Assembly (NCBI GenBank): GCA_964019415.1
Contig: OZ025870.1
Location: 11,369,455-11,433,454, forward strand
Direction of reading: 5' to 3'
DNA length: 64,000 nucleotides
From: Ianthella basta
Lineage: Eukaryota > Porifera > Demospongiae > Verongiida > Ianthellidae
Part shown: piece after piece, positions 1-10,838 of the stretch
How positions within the stretch are numbered: the first letter of the stretch is position 1
Layout of the letters: each line of letters starts with the position of its first letter
The notes under the pieces: generated by a model
Database searches by the model: none
What the model was told of the DNA's origin: nothing
Seen by the model: the letters and a program-made list of their open reading frames with translations, nothing else
Translations under genes and position numbers: made by a program

Positions 1-46
1 CACGTGGAACCTGTTAATCGAGGTAGGTAAGTGCTGCGAAGAGTGC

Positions 47-926
47 ATGGCGTCCGAAGGAACAGGGAAACAGCCAACAAGCAGTGGTAACGTGGATGAA
101 AGCTTACCTGACAAGTCTTGGACAGTGAACCAACTCCGCGACTACTTGCGGAAGCGAAACGGACGGCTCACGGGCAGAAAGAACGATCTCCTGCACCTGT
201 AAGTTCGCGGATAAAAGCTAACTCTGTCGCCCGCTTTGCACTTTCTCCCTACGCGACCCTCGATGCTTGACGCTCTTGTTGTGTACTTACCTTGTGTTGC
301 AGAGCTCAGTTTTATCACCAGCGTCCAGAGGCTATTCCCACAACAAGTCGGAAGCGAAATTGTCCGAACAGTGCAGCTCCTACTGCGACAGAATCGCGTC
401 CTGAGGCTTGGCCAACATCTGGCTGGTCTGATCGACCTGAGGTATTGCCAATTGTCACGACACCAGTGATTCTCTCACACCTTCTGCAGACTGGAAAGGC
501 TGTGTCCAGTGATACTGTACGGTTGACACAGAAGTCTCTTGACCGCGGCCATGACTTCTATTTTTGGGGGTATGTGCATGATGTGAAGGTGTGCCAAGGT
601 GATGCAAAGTTTTATGTGGAGTCAAAGTGCTGGGCTTCACAACGCAAGCATATGGAGTACACACAGAAAATTGTTCTGTCTGAGATGCAGCAGTCCGAAC
701 ACCCAGCTGAAATGGAAAGTGAAGGAGAGGAACGTGCAAGTACTCAACTGCGTGTAACGTATGCTTCGTGTATACCTTGTCCAGCTGGAACAAGTGGTGG
801 TTTGTGTGGGTGGGTCATGGTGATCTTCATGTGGAACGCATCTACTTTGACTCTGAGATGTGGGAAGGTGAAATGCTGCCCAAGCTACTGACTGCCTACC
901 AGCAATACATTCTCCTCGAAGTGTAA
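47..926 (+). pseudogene. SAP-SWIM-YqaJ transposon accessory gene, decayed
   Basis: Exon 1 (47-198) starts at ATG 47 and encodes a short acidic leader and a SAP-like helix pair (SWTVNQLRDYLRKRNG, then GRKNDLL). The donor is GT at 199. The acceptor AG at 301-302 joins it in frame to LAQFYHQRP. The long second exon carries a SWIM-type zinc motif (ASCIPCPAGTSGGLC) near 760-812. From about 810, in a different frame, comes a typical YqaJ-exonuclease C-terminus: GDLHVERIYFDSEMWE, MLPKLLTAYQQ, stop at 924-926. The SWIM and YqaJ parts meet in different frames, and most of the YqaJ domain is absent, so an internal deletion is likely. SAP and SWIM modules bind DNA or protein; YqaJ is a PD-(D/E)XK nuclease fold. 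The gene is probably non-functional. Confidence 0.6.
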
Positions 927-948
927 GAACATGTACTGTAACATAGCT

Positions 949-2653
949 TTAATGCTCGTCCACCTCTGCAATGACCTTGCCGCGATAATTGGTCAGAAGG
1001 CAACAAACAGTCCAAATCTGGTTGATGGAGCCAACCATTGACAGAGGAATCACCCCTTGCAACAGGTGATATCGCTGCTTCACCTGGCCAATGACTCGTT
1101 CGACATGAATGCGCACACTGGCAATGCGCTGAGTTGCGATAACATCCTCCTTCTGAAGGTGGCCTGCACCTTTAAAAGGAGGAATGTTAAGCAGGATGTC
1201 ATGCTTTGCAAGCAAGTCTTGTATGTCAAACCCCCGGTCAGCCATTATGGCTTTACCCTTAGGTACCACTGGCAGCAGGTCAAGGAACCCAGACTTGATT
1301 GTCAACTCGCGGTCACTGATCGAACCATTATATAATGTGCTAATAAAAACAATTGCACCATTTGGGGCAATGCCCACAAGCCCTTTCATGGTTGTGTGGG
1401 ATTTGTAGCTGGAGTAGCACTGAGATTGGAGGCTGAGGGAAGCTGGAACTTCGCAGAAGAGTTCGGTGGCATCAATGATTGCAAAGGTGGTTGGATATGA
1501 CTCCTTGAAGCAGTTTGGCATGCTTCCTTCCACACTTTCCCATGATGGCCATATCGGCAGGCTCCCAAGACGAAGGTACAAATAGTTTATCCATTTCTGG
1601 AATATACGGCACACGGTTGACTCGGACACACCAAATCGGATCGCTAAATCACGCTCGGCGGAACCTACACGGAGACGGATTAAAACAATGAGGAGTTGAT
1701 CCTCCTCGGTCAATGTGCAATGGGGGCCAGCACCACTCGTTCTCTGCCGCTCATCATCACTCATCTGAGTGCTGGTCCTCATGTTGCCAACGGGATCAAG
1801 AAACTTCCAGAATACAGCAAAGTCTTCAAAAGTGGCAAATCCCGTATAATACTCAAAGTCTGATGAACCTATGGTGGAAGGCACATGAAACAAGGATATA
1901 CACACATACACATGCATGCATGCATGAAGATGCACATTAAAGCACGGAATACATCTGAATGAGCCATGGACTACAATCGCATGACGTAAGTGCATGATGT
2001 TCCTAGCTGTAATACTAGTATTATAGCTAGGAACATCATGCACTTACGTCCCAGGTACACTAGTGCAAAATCACAACTACAGTGCTGCTATTGTGTAAAT
2101 CTGAACACCACACATGTACAGCTTGCTCACCTTTCTTGCCAGATGCATGATGAACCTTGTCAGCCTCTACCAGGTTTTCGAATCGCAATACTTGGGTTCT
2201 TAGGAACATAGCTTCCTCCTTGGCACGCTCCAGATCCTTCCATGTTTGTGCCAGTTCAGCTCTGAGTGTGTCAACCTCCGTAGCACACGTAGCCACTCTC
2301 ACTTCAGCAGACAGCGTTGACAAACTTCTCTCCCGCGGCGCAGGACGAGTCTTCGCAGTAGCATTCCACGCGAACACGGATGGTACTGCCTCGCGCTTCA
2401 GACGACGTGTTTTAGACTTGACCGCACCACTTCCTTGTCGCGATCCAGTGGAAAAGTCGGCAGCAGTGAAGTGCGCTCCGCAAACAACAGTAGAAGAACT
2501 AATCCTGAAGTGTGGCCCCACATCACGTCTGATAGCCACAAGCCAACGTTTCCTTAAGTCTTCGTTCGCAGGAATGCCATGAAAAGACACTTCAGGACAC
2601 TTGTCGCGACGGTTACTGCAGTTCGGCACACAGCAGTGGTCATGCGCTGGCAT
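949..2653 (-). CDS. THAP-DDE4 transposase, two exons, intact 480 aa
   Basis: Exon 1 (2653-2131) starts MPAHDHCCVPNC and is a THAP zinc finger: paired N-terminal cysteines, then VVCGAHFTAADF with the Cys-x2-His pair, followed by an Arg/Lys-rich linker and a short coiled coil. The donor GTGAGC at 2130 and the acceptor at 1869 join it in phase to exon 2 (1868-949). Exon 2 has a helix-turn-helix (LTEEDQLLIVLIRLRVG to ESTVCRIFQKW) and a DDE_Tnp_4 catalytic core: AIIDATE (first Asp), AIMADRGF (second Asp), HVERVIGQVK (Glu). The joined length is 1443 nt, with no internal stop. All catalytic residues are present, so the transposase looks recently active. The intron contains a 68-bp palindrome. Fusion of THAP to DDE4 is common in aquatic invertebrate transposons. 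Confidence 0.85.
1983..2050. repeat. 68-bp near-perfect palindrome in the transposase intron
   Basis: The two 34-base halves are reverse complements of each other except for one mismatched pair. The outer end reads GACGTAAGTGCATGATG and the centre is AATACTAGTATT. It lies wholly inside the intron between the THAP and DDE exons. It could be a tiny snapback insertion or a stem that brings the splice sites together. Confidence 0.9.
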
Positions 2654-2987
2654 TCTACCTTATTCCGAACGAAAGAAGCACAAACAGGAACGATTCACAG
2701 ACTAAACACGAATATTTGTCACTCCAGTCGAGGCCGCGTGTGCCCCTTTTCGGCGCGCCATTTTATTATGCAATCGGTCTATTGTAACACTGTTACCGCG
2801 TCCATCCCAACAAGTGGTGAAATATGTCATTACGTATGTGCTTCTTTCTATGCAAGCAATATACCTCATATACACATGACATACATAGTTGGCTACCATG
2901 CTGTGTAGCTGCATATGCTTGTTGGGAGGAATTCCCAGTGTTAGGATGTACATAGCAGTTTGTTGACATAACTGCTTGTTCCCACAG

Positions 2988-3654
2988 CTCTGCAGGCAAG
3001 AGGAGTTGACGTCTCTTCCCTGACTGTTGCTCCACTGGACACATCTGCAGTGAGCCATGTGGCTGCCAAGTACTACCCACAGATTGGCGATCTGGACATA
3101 GCACTCGGTGTTTTGGTGCAGAAGATGAAAGATGGCACCAAAAACTCACAGAAGTTGAAAACATTTTGCATTCGTTTTCTCACCACTCTCACCCGTATCC
3201 ACAGTCATGATACAAAAGATGCATTGGATTGTCTTGCCTCACCTGCCTGTGAGAATGATGAGGCCATTGATATAGTCCAGAGATTTGTGGACCCACTGGA
3301 CTGCCATCTCCTGTACCAGATTATATCTGCACTGGAGGATCAACATCTGAAGAGAGCTTGGGACAACTATTGCCAAAGGTCCAGGCAAGCCTGTCGTACT
3401 ACTTTGGAGCAGTGCCGCAAAGTAGCGATCAGACCTCATCAGTCGTCTCCAAGTGGCATCACGCTTGGCATGCAGACAAAGATCTTTCCTCCCGATTTGA
3501 CAATCGAGAAGATCCTTCACCTAAAGGAGTTCCTTGTCACCAAAGTAGGTCTGGAGGAGAGCGTTTTCCAGGGATTTGCCTGCAGTGCGGTGGCCCTCTT
3601 CTTCACCGTCAACAGAGCACGCTTGCCAGTTCTGATACGCCTCCTCTCCTGCCA
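2988..3654 (+). pseudogene. Array unit 1: truncated MID exon
   Basis: After the acceptor CCCACAG the exon reads LQARGVDVSSLTVAPLD and follows the MID exon of the other units closely to RLLSCH. At about 3654 the sequence jumps to intron sequence that lies beyond CC2 in sister units (TGGCTATTCCTCC). The last ~100 bases of MID, the CC1 and CC2 exons and their introns are therefore deleted. The CARD exon is also missing, since the transposon on the left sits there. The open frame reads on to a stop at 3713-3715 only as intron read-through. Unit 1 cannot make the normal protein. Confidence 0.85.
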
Positions 3655-3700
3655 TCATGATGGCTATTCCTCCTTTCTGCATGCTAAAGTCCTCACTCTC

Positions 3701-3756
3701 ACTCCTGCCAAGTGATAACATCTGGATTATGCTGACATTATCCCTTGGCAGGAGGA
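3701..3756. repeat. Intronic hairpin, conserved in all units
   Basis: CTCCTGCCAAGTGATAA pairs with TTATCCCTTGGCAGGAG across a loop of about 20 nt. The outer TATTCCTCC and GGAGGAATA also pair. The same structure lies upstream of E5 near 16475, 29170, 39965, 45065 and 50465. It is probably an old small MITE carried along in the duplications. Confidence 0.75.
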
Positions 3757-3815
3757 ATAGTGATTGGTTACATGAGACTTGATCTGTTTATGCACTATGT
3801 ATGTGCAAGTACAAT

Positions 3816-4516
3816 TACCATAATTGTTGAAAATTTTGTTGTGTGGAAATTTTCATGGTTGCCTCCATCCACGAAAATTTTGCCCACAAAAAGTTATGTA
3901 CAATTAATACAGTGTTAACTAATATAATACGTCTACTATATTAAAGCAATACGAAGGTCTGCATCTGAACTTGCACGGCACTTGTGTTTGTAGGAGCTGC
4001 AAGTGATGACTCTTCTGAGGTGCCTACAGCGGAAAGAAGTTAAGTAATTCCAGATTCATGCAGCTCACTAGCGTCTGCTATACTACTTTGCGGCCATCGC
4101 AAAAGCGAACATGGAGGTCCGCGCTGCATGGAGTGCGAAGGGGAAGCGCTGACCTTACCGGCACTACAGCGCCGCCGCTAGCCCTAGGTTTGGACCAAAA
4201 ATAGGCAAGAACTCTGCTTGTGTCAAGATAATTATGGTTGCAGCAACGCGCTTCTTCTTTTCCAGAGAGCTGAATCATTGGGTCAACAAGACTACAGCGT
4301 GTTCGGTCAGAAAGGCTTATGTTTGAGAATGAGGAAAGATATAGAAGATCTTCGCTTGGCAAAGTGTAGTACTCTGTATTCTGCTGTGTTTAACAATGTA
4401 CACAATTGCATTTCGTGGGGTTTAAATTTTGTGGGTAGCCTAGGCCACGAAATTTATGCCCCACGAAAATTTGACACATGAAATTTTTGCCCCAGGAAAA
4501 TTGTACCATTACGGTA
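3816..4516. mobile_element. MITE (TACCRTAAT ends) in the unit 1 intron
   Basis: This ~700-bp block begins TACCATAATTG and ends ACCATTACGGTA, giving short inverted ends. It is absent at the same intron position in units 2 and 3, where CAAGTACAATGATT runs straight on. A near-identical copy lies at 50579-51278 in unit 5. No credible coding sequence was seen. Confidence 0.7.
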
Positions 4517-5396
4517 TTATTATTCTAGTACGTTCTGTATGACTTGTTTATACTTTTATCTTGAAGGATCTGTCAGAAGTTGGTAGTGAAATAATTCCCA
4601 GCGATGAAGAATTAGAAGAGTCAGAGCCACCACTGAAGAAGTCTAAACTACGAGAACTGGAGCCTGAGGAGAAAGAAGTCACAGTGAGTGTTACTCTATA
4701 TGTATTAGTTAAAGTGCCCATCGTGTGTCTATGCCAATTGCAAAGAGGCACAAGCTTGAGGCCTTGAAACACCCAAGTATTGAGTGTTCTGAATCCTATA
4801 GACACCAGAAAATATTATTGATCAGTATCTTTAGGTGTGCCTACTAATTGAATAGCAAATAGATGTAGCTGCTCTTATAATATTTTAGCGTCCATGTCCT
4901 AAGCAGCCTATTCTTTCACAAGAGTATTGCAATCACATCTGGGTGGACCACTGTACTTGGTTATTTGAATTAAAACATATTTCTGTGCATTATAATGTGC
5001 TTGAACAGAGTAATAGACAGGAAGGAAAGCATGTTGTTTATGATATGATTTAAGCAAGTAAACAGACAGAGTGCGTGAGACCCGTATTACGCTGCAAACT
5101 ATTGGACATGAAAAACATCTACTCTATATACGGCTCATGTCCTCTGACCTTTAAGACTTGATTCACTTTTGGAAGGACTAGCTATAGCTGAAAGTAGCAA
5201 GGGCAAGAGGAGCTAGTTGACATCTGCCTTCCGGATGTCAAAGGAACAATGTAGATGAACAGATACCTCAAAACAATCAATCACATAAACTGTTCTATGT
5301 AACACTGAAAACCAAAAATGGGTGTTGATTGCGTGGGCATCCATTTACAAGCAGGTCGTAGCATGACTCATACAAGTCGAATTGGGTTATAACCTT

Positions 5397-5604
5397 AAAA
5401 TAAACCACCAGCACAAGTTGCAGGTAGTCAGGACAAGCACAGGTATCATTGGAGGGCATGATGCAGCAAGCAGATCTGTAACTTGCACAATCACTTGTAG
5501 TTACATGGTATGCCCTTGCACAAGTTACCTATGCTTGCTCCATCATGCACTCTAATGGCGCCCATGCTTGTCCTGACTGCTGCATATTGTGCTAATGGTT
5601 ATTC
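5397..5604. repeat. Intronic foldback with ~90-bp arms
   Basis: The left arm (from AAAATAAACCACCAGCAC) and the right arm (ending GTGCTAATGGTTATT) are imperfect reverse complements; shared blocks include GTCAGGACAAGCA and TGCATGATG. Copies lie at 41931-42145 and 52151-52356. A right-hand remnant remains near 30480 in unit 3. Confidence 0.7.
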
Positions 5605-7461
5605 TCTACCAGCACCTAGCACAAATACACTCCCTGCAAATGCGGTCCTGACCTGTCACTCAGTGAAGTCTACATTACCCTCCCTCACCCCGCCCACACA
5701 CTGGTACACCCTAGCTGTCTTCTCCACAAGCCCCGCCCACCATGAGGAGGTATTTATAAAACGTCGTTGAATAGTCCCACATTGCACACGCCATTTCAAG
5801 ACAAACTTGAAGGACAGATGTGTGTACTTAGATTGCTGTGCATGGTCACAGACAGGAAATGATGCTTGACCTGTGTGTGAACAAAACCCGAGTCCAGAGC
5901 ATTGCATAAAGCTTTGATCTCCTCAGGAGCCCCTAGGCTAGCTAGCTGCTATCCCAGTTATTCAACATGTCAAAATCTGTCTTCATCACTTGTGCATTGA
6001 GTACGATTGAGCATTCAGGGAAGACTCTTGCCATGAGAATATAAAGTTTGGTCTTTGTCAGAATCAGGAACAAAATTGGTTGTTGTCCTATTTGGCCATT
6101 CTCACTATGCATCGGATGTTTGGGTTCCCACCCAATCTTCGGACATCCACCAGATTATAATTTCTCAGCCTCGATCTCATTCTGACTGATATCCTTGCCC
6201 CTTCCCCCTATCCTTGCCTCATATATCCAGTTTGTGCAATCTTTGGCTTCCACTCTGGGAAAGTGTAAGAGTCACCCACTGCATGGGGATTGCACCGCAT
6301 GAAGCCATGCAGTGCGTGTGCATTTACTTCACATTGAGAAACTGACAAGAGGCTAGTATATAGAGTGACCTTAATAATTGCCATTTTAACAAAGTGGATG
6401 AGTGTGCATTCCAAGACTGAGCACTGGGAATAGTGCATGGGTCCAACATGTGTCACCCAGACACAGAGACCCAACCTGAGGTGGGATATGCTGTATCAAC
6501 TCTCGCAGCCTGCACAGCTACTACATTCGCTGCCCATGGTGCACTCCTGCATGGTTTCTGTCACTGCTTGCCAATACCACTTGCATACATGCAGAGGCTG
6601 TACTTATTAGTATGGCCAATATCACAAGCATGAACAGCCTATGATTCCTCACAGACATATGTAAGGATCCCATTTGTGGGGGAGTTGCATCAAGAGAATC
6701 CCTTAATTATAGATGCACAGGTCAAACTTGATGCTAGAGGTAAAAACTGAATTATATTGCTGTATTCCTATATTGATACAGTCATCTTTAGAGGATGCCA
6801 AAGCTCTTTTCGCAGCCTATGGTATGGAAGTGAGTACATGGTCGGAAGTTCCAAAGGCAGTAAAAATGTTGAAGGAAAGGAATGATGCATTGCGTGAAAA
6901 GGATGAGGCATTGCGGGAGAAGGATATGGCATTGAGAGAGAAGGATGAGATTGTTAAGCAGATGGAGAAATTTGGGGTGAGCCACACATTCGTGAGAGCA
7001 TATTATTTAAATTGCTTTCAATATTGCATCTGAATCCATACCTCAATGCAGCCATCCTTTGAGGACGTCCAGTCAGCCTTTGTTAGATATGGGATTGAAG
7101 TGGGGTCTTGGGAAGATGTCCCCCAAGGTGTAGAGCAGCTAGCACACAAGCAGGGAAAGGAACCACTACCAGATGGTGAGTTTGCTTATGATCATCAGTG
7201 TGTAATCTAGCTAATTCTCTTTAAATGCAAGCACTGTTGATCACATTTGTACAGTGCTGCACCAAGAGGCAATTAAGGCTGGCATTTATCACATCCAGAC
7301 TGGCTATTTACACACCTTGGGGTCAAGTCCATGCCATTACTATCTGTTGCACCCACATCTGTTGAAGCATTGTTTGCTGAAGGAAACAACTTGTATTTAG
7401 TTAACTGAACTGATCCACATGCATGATTGAGTGAAAATGCCTGTTTAGCAAGTTGTCAATT

Positions 7462-7485
7462 CCCCCCCCCCCCCCCCCCCCCCAT
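7462..7485 (+). repeat. Poly-C tract (24 C)
   Basis: An uninterrupted run of 24 cytosines lies 30 nt upstream of the splice acceptor of the unit 1 Death exon. It is absent from the matching intron of unit 2. It may be a slippage product or partly a sequencing artefact. Confidence 0.9.
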
Positions 7486-8482
7486 TCATTTACTGGCATA
7501 TATTTCTTTATACAGCTCTCCTACAGACCGTAACTGCTTCAGATGTTCTCCTCATTTGGAAGAGTGTGCAAGAAGATTTGACAAATGAATCTTGGACAGA
7601 ATTTGCAGCACATCTGGGCTTCTCAGACGCCTACATTGAAATTATGTGTGATGGATGGAGAGATATGTCTAATAGGTTCCATGAGCGCTGCATGCGCCGA
7701 ATGTCAATCGACTGGGCTGCCAGAAAGGAAGGAACAGGCAGCAGGCCACGCAATTTGAAGACATTGCTGGAAGTTTTCAAGAGATTCTTTTTGCACTCTC
7801 AAGATACCCTCTTTAAGCTATCATGTTTAGAAGAGAAGCTGATTCGTGGTGTTGATTTGAATACAGCTGTAGGTCTTAATTACTAAGTAAAGATAGTATA
7901 GTTGTTAAGAAATAATTAATCTTGTGATATTAAGTATTTAAACTATCCATGGATATTGATTGAATAATTATTATGAATCAACAATCAGTACGTGTCGGGT
8001 GCTTTTTGTAATGCATTAACATGGGTACATCATCAGTTCTGTAAATCGTCTTCACTCATCCTGCAGGCACATGTGGAGGGGACATAATATGTGATACACA
8101 TGTGCAAGCACACACACACACACACACACACAGTACAATTCAATTAACTAAGTTCTATTTGTCTCACATGAACATCATTCACAAAACACCAACATGCAGC
8201 ATATGTTTATAACATGCAGACACAAGTACACACCCCAACTCACACCAACCTAGCAACATCCTTACTCTACAGTCTACCAACCCACAATGAATACACCCTA
8301 GTATAAAATAACCAGTCACATTCTACAACCACAATAATTTGAGTAGTTGAAATGATCTAACTCAAGATCCTCGCCTGACTCCAAGTGCAATGTGCTACAT
8401 CTCTTACAACACACCTCATATATTTATCCTCCTACCCATTCCTTCGTACCTTCACACACACACACACAACTCTCATCGCATC

Positions 8483-10838
8483 TTAGGTCCCTCCTACACT
8501 CACTGGCACTTCTAGTGTCCCATCATTGATGGCATCAATCCAGTCGTGAGGGTGTTTCCCCTCCGCCTTGCACCCAACTGACTGTGCTGTCCCCAATATC
8601 TCCTTCACTGTGCCTGAGAACTCCTTAGCAATGGAGCGAGGCCTCATGGTCCGAGCAATGCTGTACACATCCTCCAGTGAAATACTCCCTGTATGCTGAA
8701 CTGTGTACATCAAAGGACAGCAGCGCGGTATAGTCAACATTGCATTGTAAAGCTGACAAATCATGATATTGAAGGAATGCATGGAAATATCTTGTGTTCA
8801 TGAGTAAACATCATGCATACACATAACTGAACTTTCAACAAAGTGATCATTCTAGTAAATTGAGAGCAAAATAACAAATATTGACTATATCTCCAAGCTT
8901 TGATTGAAAACGTTTCGAATAATGTCACTAAAATGGCCACCTAGTGCAAATTTATTGCATTCACTTGCTCAAAACTGCCTTGAGAAGGGATAGAGATACA
9001 AGAAAGAGTGAACGAAGTGAAGCTAGACCAAGAACCACTTGATTAATGCTACTGCCAAGGATCCAGTATTCCACATTTCAAACTTCAACTAATAAACAGA
9101 AACAAAGTTTTGAATAGTCAAAAGATTACTTTCACAGCTTGTGAAGTTGCAACACTTCAAAGCTTCGTCCCAGCACTAATGTGAAGTATCACAAACTATG
9201 TAGCCAAACTACACACATTCCTGTAGTTACAAATGCGGGTGTGCACATGCATGCATAACTGTGCGTGCACACACTGATGATAAAAGAGTACCCATATATA
9301 GCAGTTAGTGGAGCTTCAGAGATCTTGGTGGTATGTGTCATCACTCAACAGTCAAGAGTAGCAAATAATACATCACCAGCTCCTTCAATACATCAGTAGG
9401 GAAGTATCACTAACATCACATTTCTTAGCCTTAGACTAGTAAAGATGTATAATTCTATACAACCTTTAAACACAGGTCAATATCTCACAACAATGCACCG
9501 ATCAAAGTCAAGCTTATGGGGAGGAAATTTGGCAAGTAAATAAGTGTAAAACGTAACAACTTCTAAGAGACTCAAACAGCAGCTGCTCAAAAAAGTGTCA
9601 GATGGAGCTCACTAGTATAAACTGTACTAGCTTGAATTTGTATCCGTAAGCTGCATACTTTAGTACAAAAAAACAGCTGCAAATGACTCAAAAGTTTGGG
9701 AAACTGCAATTTCAGCTTTAAACAACATCAGAACATTTTACTGCAACATTTAACCCAAAAAAAGGAGCAATGACCCATACCCACGCACCCAATTCATCAC
9801 TTCTACAATATCTGCTCCGTGCTCACCGTGTTTAACCTTCTTCCTGTCCCGTGGAGGTTCTTTGAGAGCCTTGATGACGAGAGCAGAAGCTGTAGGGATC
9901 ACCTCAATCTTGGCCTGTCTGTTCTGGACAGTCAGTTGTACTCGGATACGCAGGCCCTTCCAGTCTGTGGTGGACTTGGCAATGTCTTCACCTACTTTCT
10001 TGGGGGACTGTATGCAGTGCGTGCGTGCGTGTGTGTGGTGTGGTATGAGAGTGAGTTGGAGAGTGTGAATGTGTGCATACAGAGGGTATGGTACAAATGA
10101 GAGAAAGCAGTGGACTAAGCAGACAAGCAATAAGCAGTGAAAAAACACTACACAAACAACACAAAACACACACATGAACATGTATAACTGAAGTATTTGT
10201 ACATTGCATGGTTTATCTCCATGGTAACTGCCGAAGTGGCTCCACGAAGCACAAAGAATATGCAATGCTAAGCCCTCCACATGTACGAGACAAGGGCGGC
10301 CATGTTTCTGTTCAACGCTGTGGCGAGGACCATGCATCATGGGAGGTGGCTGGAGACACATACACAGAGATGTGCCCCAACCAAGTCAGCTCCGTGCCAC
10401 TGGACCAGAGCTACTGACAGGCATACCAGTAGGTGGTCTGCGTTGGGGGGGGGGGGGGGGGATGCGTGGATAGTGGATGACTGATGACTGTGTATCTGGA
10501 TGATACGTACATGTGTGGAACGTGACTGGTGACTGTCATGTGAGGGATGAGGGGGAGCTTTGAGAAGCAGATGGAGACTGAGGAGGGAGGTAGTTAAAGG
10601 AGTTTGGATGTGCTCCAGTGAAGTGTGCTCTTACCAGTCCAAGGGGACCCAGCTTCGGAGCAAGTGACGAAGTGGCACCAACTTCACCCCCAACAACTCT
10701 CAGGGAAACTATATACAGGTGAGATTTAAGAGAAAAAGCACTCAGTTAATGTGCAAAGACACCAGCAGAACAAAGAGGAATAGAGAATACAGAAGCAGCA
10801 TGTTACGCGGGTACGGTTGAACTTACTGACTTTAATCT
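8483..10838 (-). pseudogene. Truncated RPL12 copy without exon 1
   Basis: This copy retains exon 2 (10708-10635, GGEVGATS type), exon 3 (10007-9827, from [16 protein letters not shown]) and exon 4 (8700-8483, [14 protein letters not shown] to GTLEVPVSV). The introns closely match those of the intact gene at 56051-58507. Only about 12 nt of exon 1 remain (10827-10838). There the sequence switches to array intron DNA, so the start codon and promoter are lost. The C-terminus reads through to GGT instead of stopping after VSV. Exons 2-4 are still open, which suggests a young duplication. It is presumably not expressed as L12. Confidence 0.9.

Larger units (their letters stand above)
1..2778. mobile_element. 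Two-gene DNA transposon (THAP-DDE transposase plus SAP/SWIM/YqaJ gene), left end outside the window
   Basis: Two convergent genes fill this block: a plus-strand SAP-SWIM-YqaJ remnant ending near 926 and a minus-strand THAP-DDE4 transposase ending at 949. From memory, a DDE transposase paired with a YqaJ-type nuclease is typical of the ISL2EU-like branch of eukaryotic DNA transposons; that assignment is inference. The right boundary is set at about 2778, because the sequence from 2779 onward matches the intron upstream of the MID exon in unit 3 (about 26605 onward). The element therefore replaced or displaced the CARD exon of array unit 1. I could not define terminal inverted repeats because the left end is missing. 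Confidence 0.7.
4567..7886 (+). pseudogene. Array unit 1: 3' exons E5-E6-E7-Death domain (class A), still open
   Basis: Exons are E5 4567-4683, E6 6782-6976, E7 7052-7175 and Death 7516-7886. All join in frame to give 269 codons including the stop. E5 holds SDEELEESEPP then LKKSKL. E6 begins SSLEDAKALFAAYGMEV and runs into a heptad coiled coil (ALREKDE repeats). E7 is its homologue (PSFEDVQSAFVRYGIEV, then WEDVP). The last exon is a Death domain: SWTEFAAHLGFSDAYIE, a mid-domain helix, then IDWAARKEGTGSRPRNLKTL. This half is intact but has no usable 5' part, because CARD, the end of MID, CC1 and CC2 are missing. The E5' exon seen in unit 5 is also gone here, deleted near 6200. Confidence 0.75.

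Noticed and set aside
4078-4362. Minus-strand open frame present in both MITE copies (also 50841-51173)
   Set aside because: The two copies are almost identical DNA, so shared openness is not evidence of selection. No domain is visible.
9750-10361. Long minus-strand open frame across an RPL12 exon
   Set aside because: Only the central part (10007-9827) is the true exon 3. The rest is intron read-through, and the matching stretch of the intact gene is interrupted by a TG repeat.
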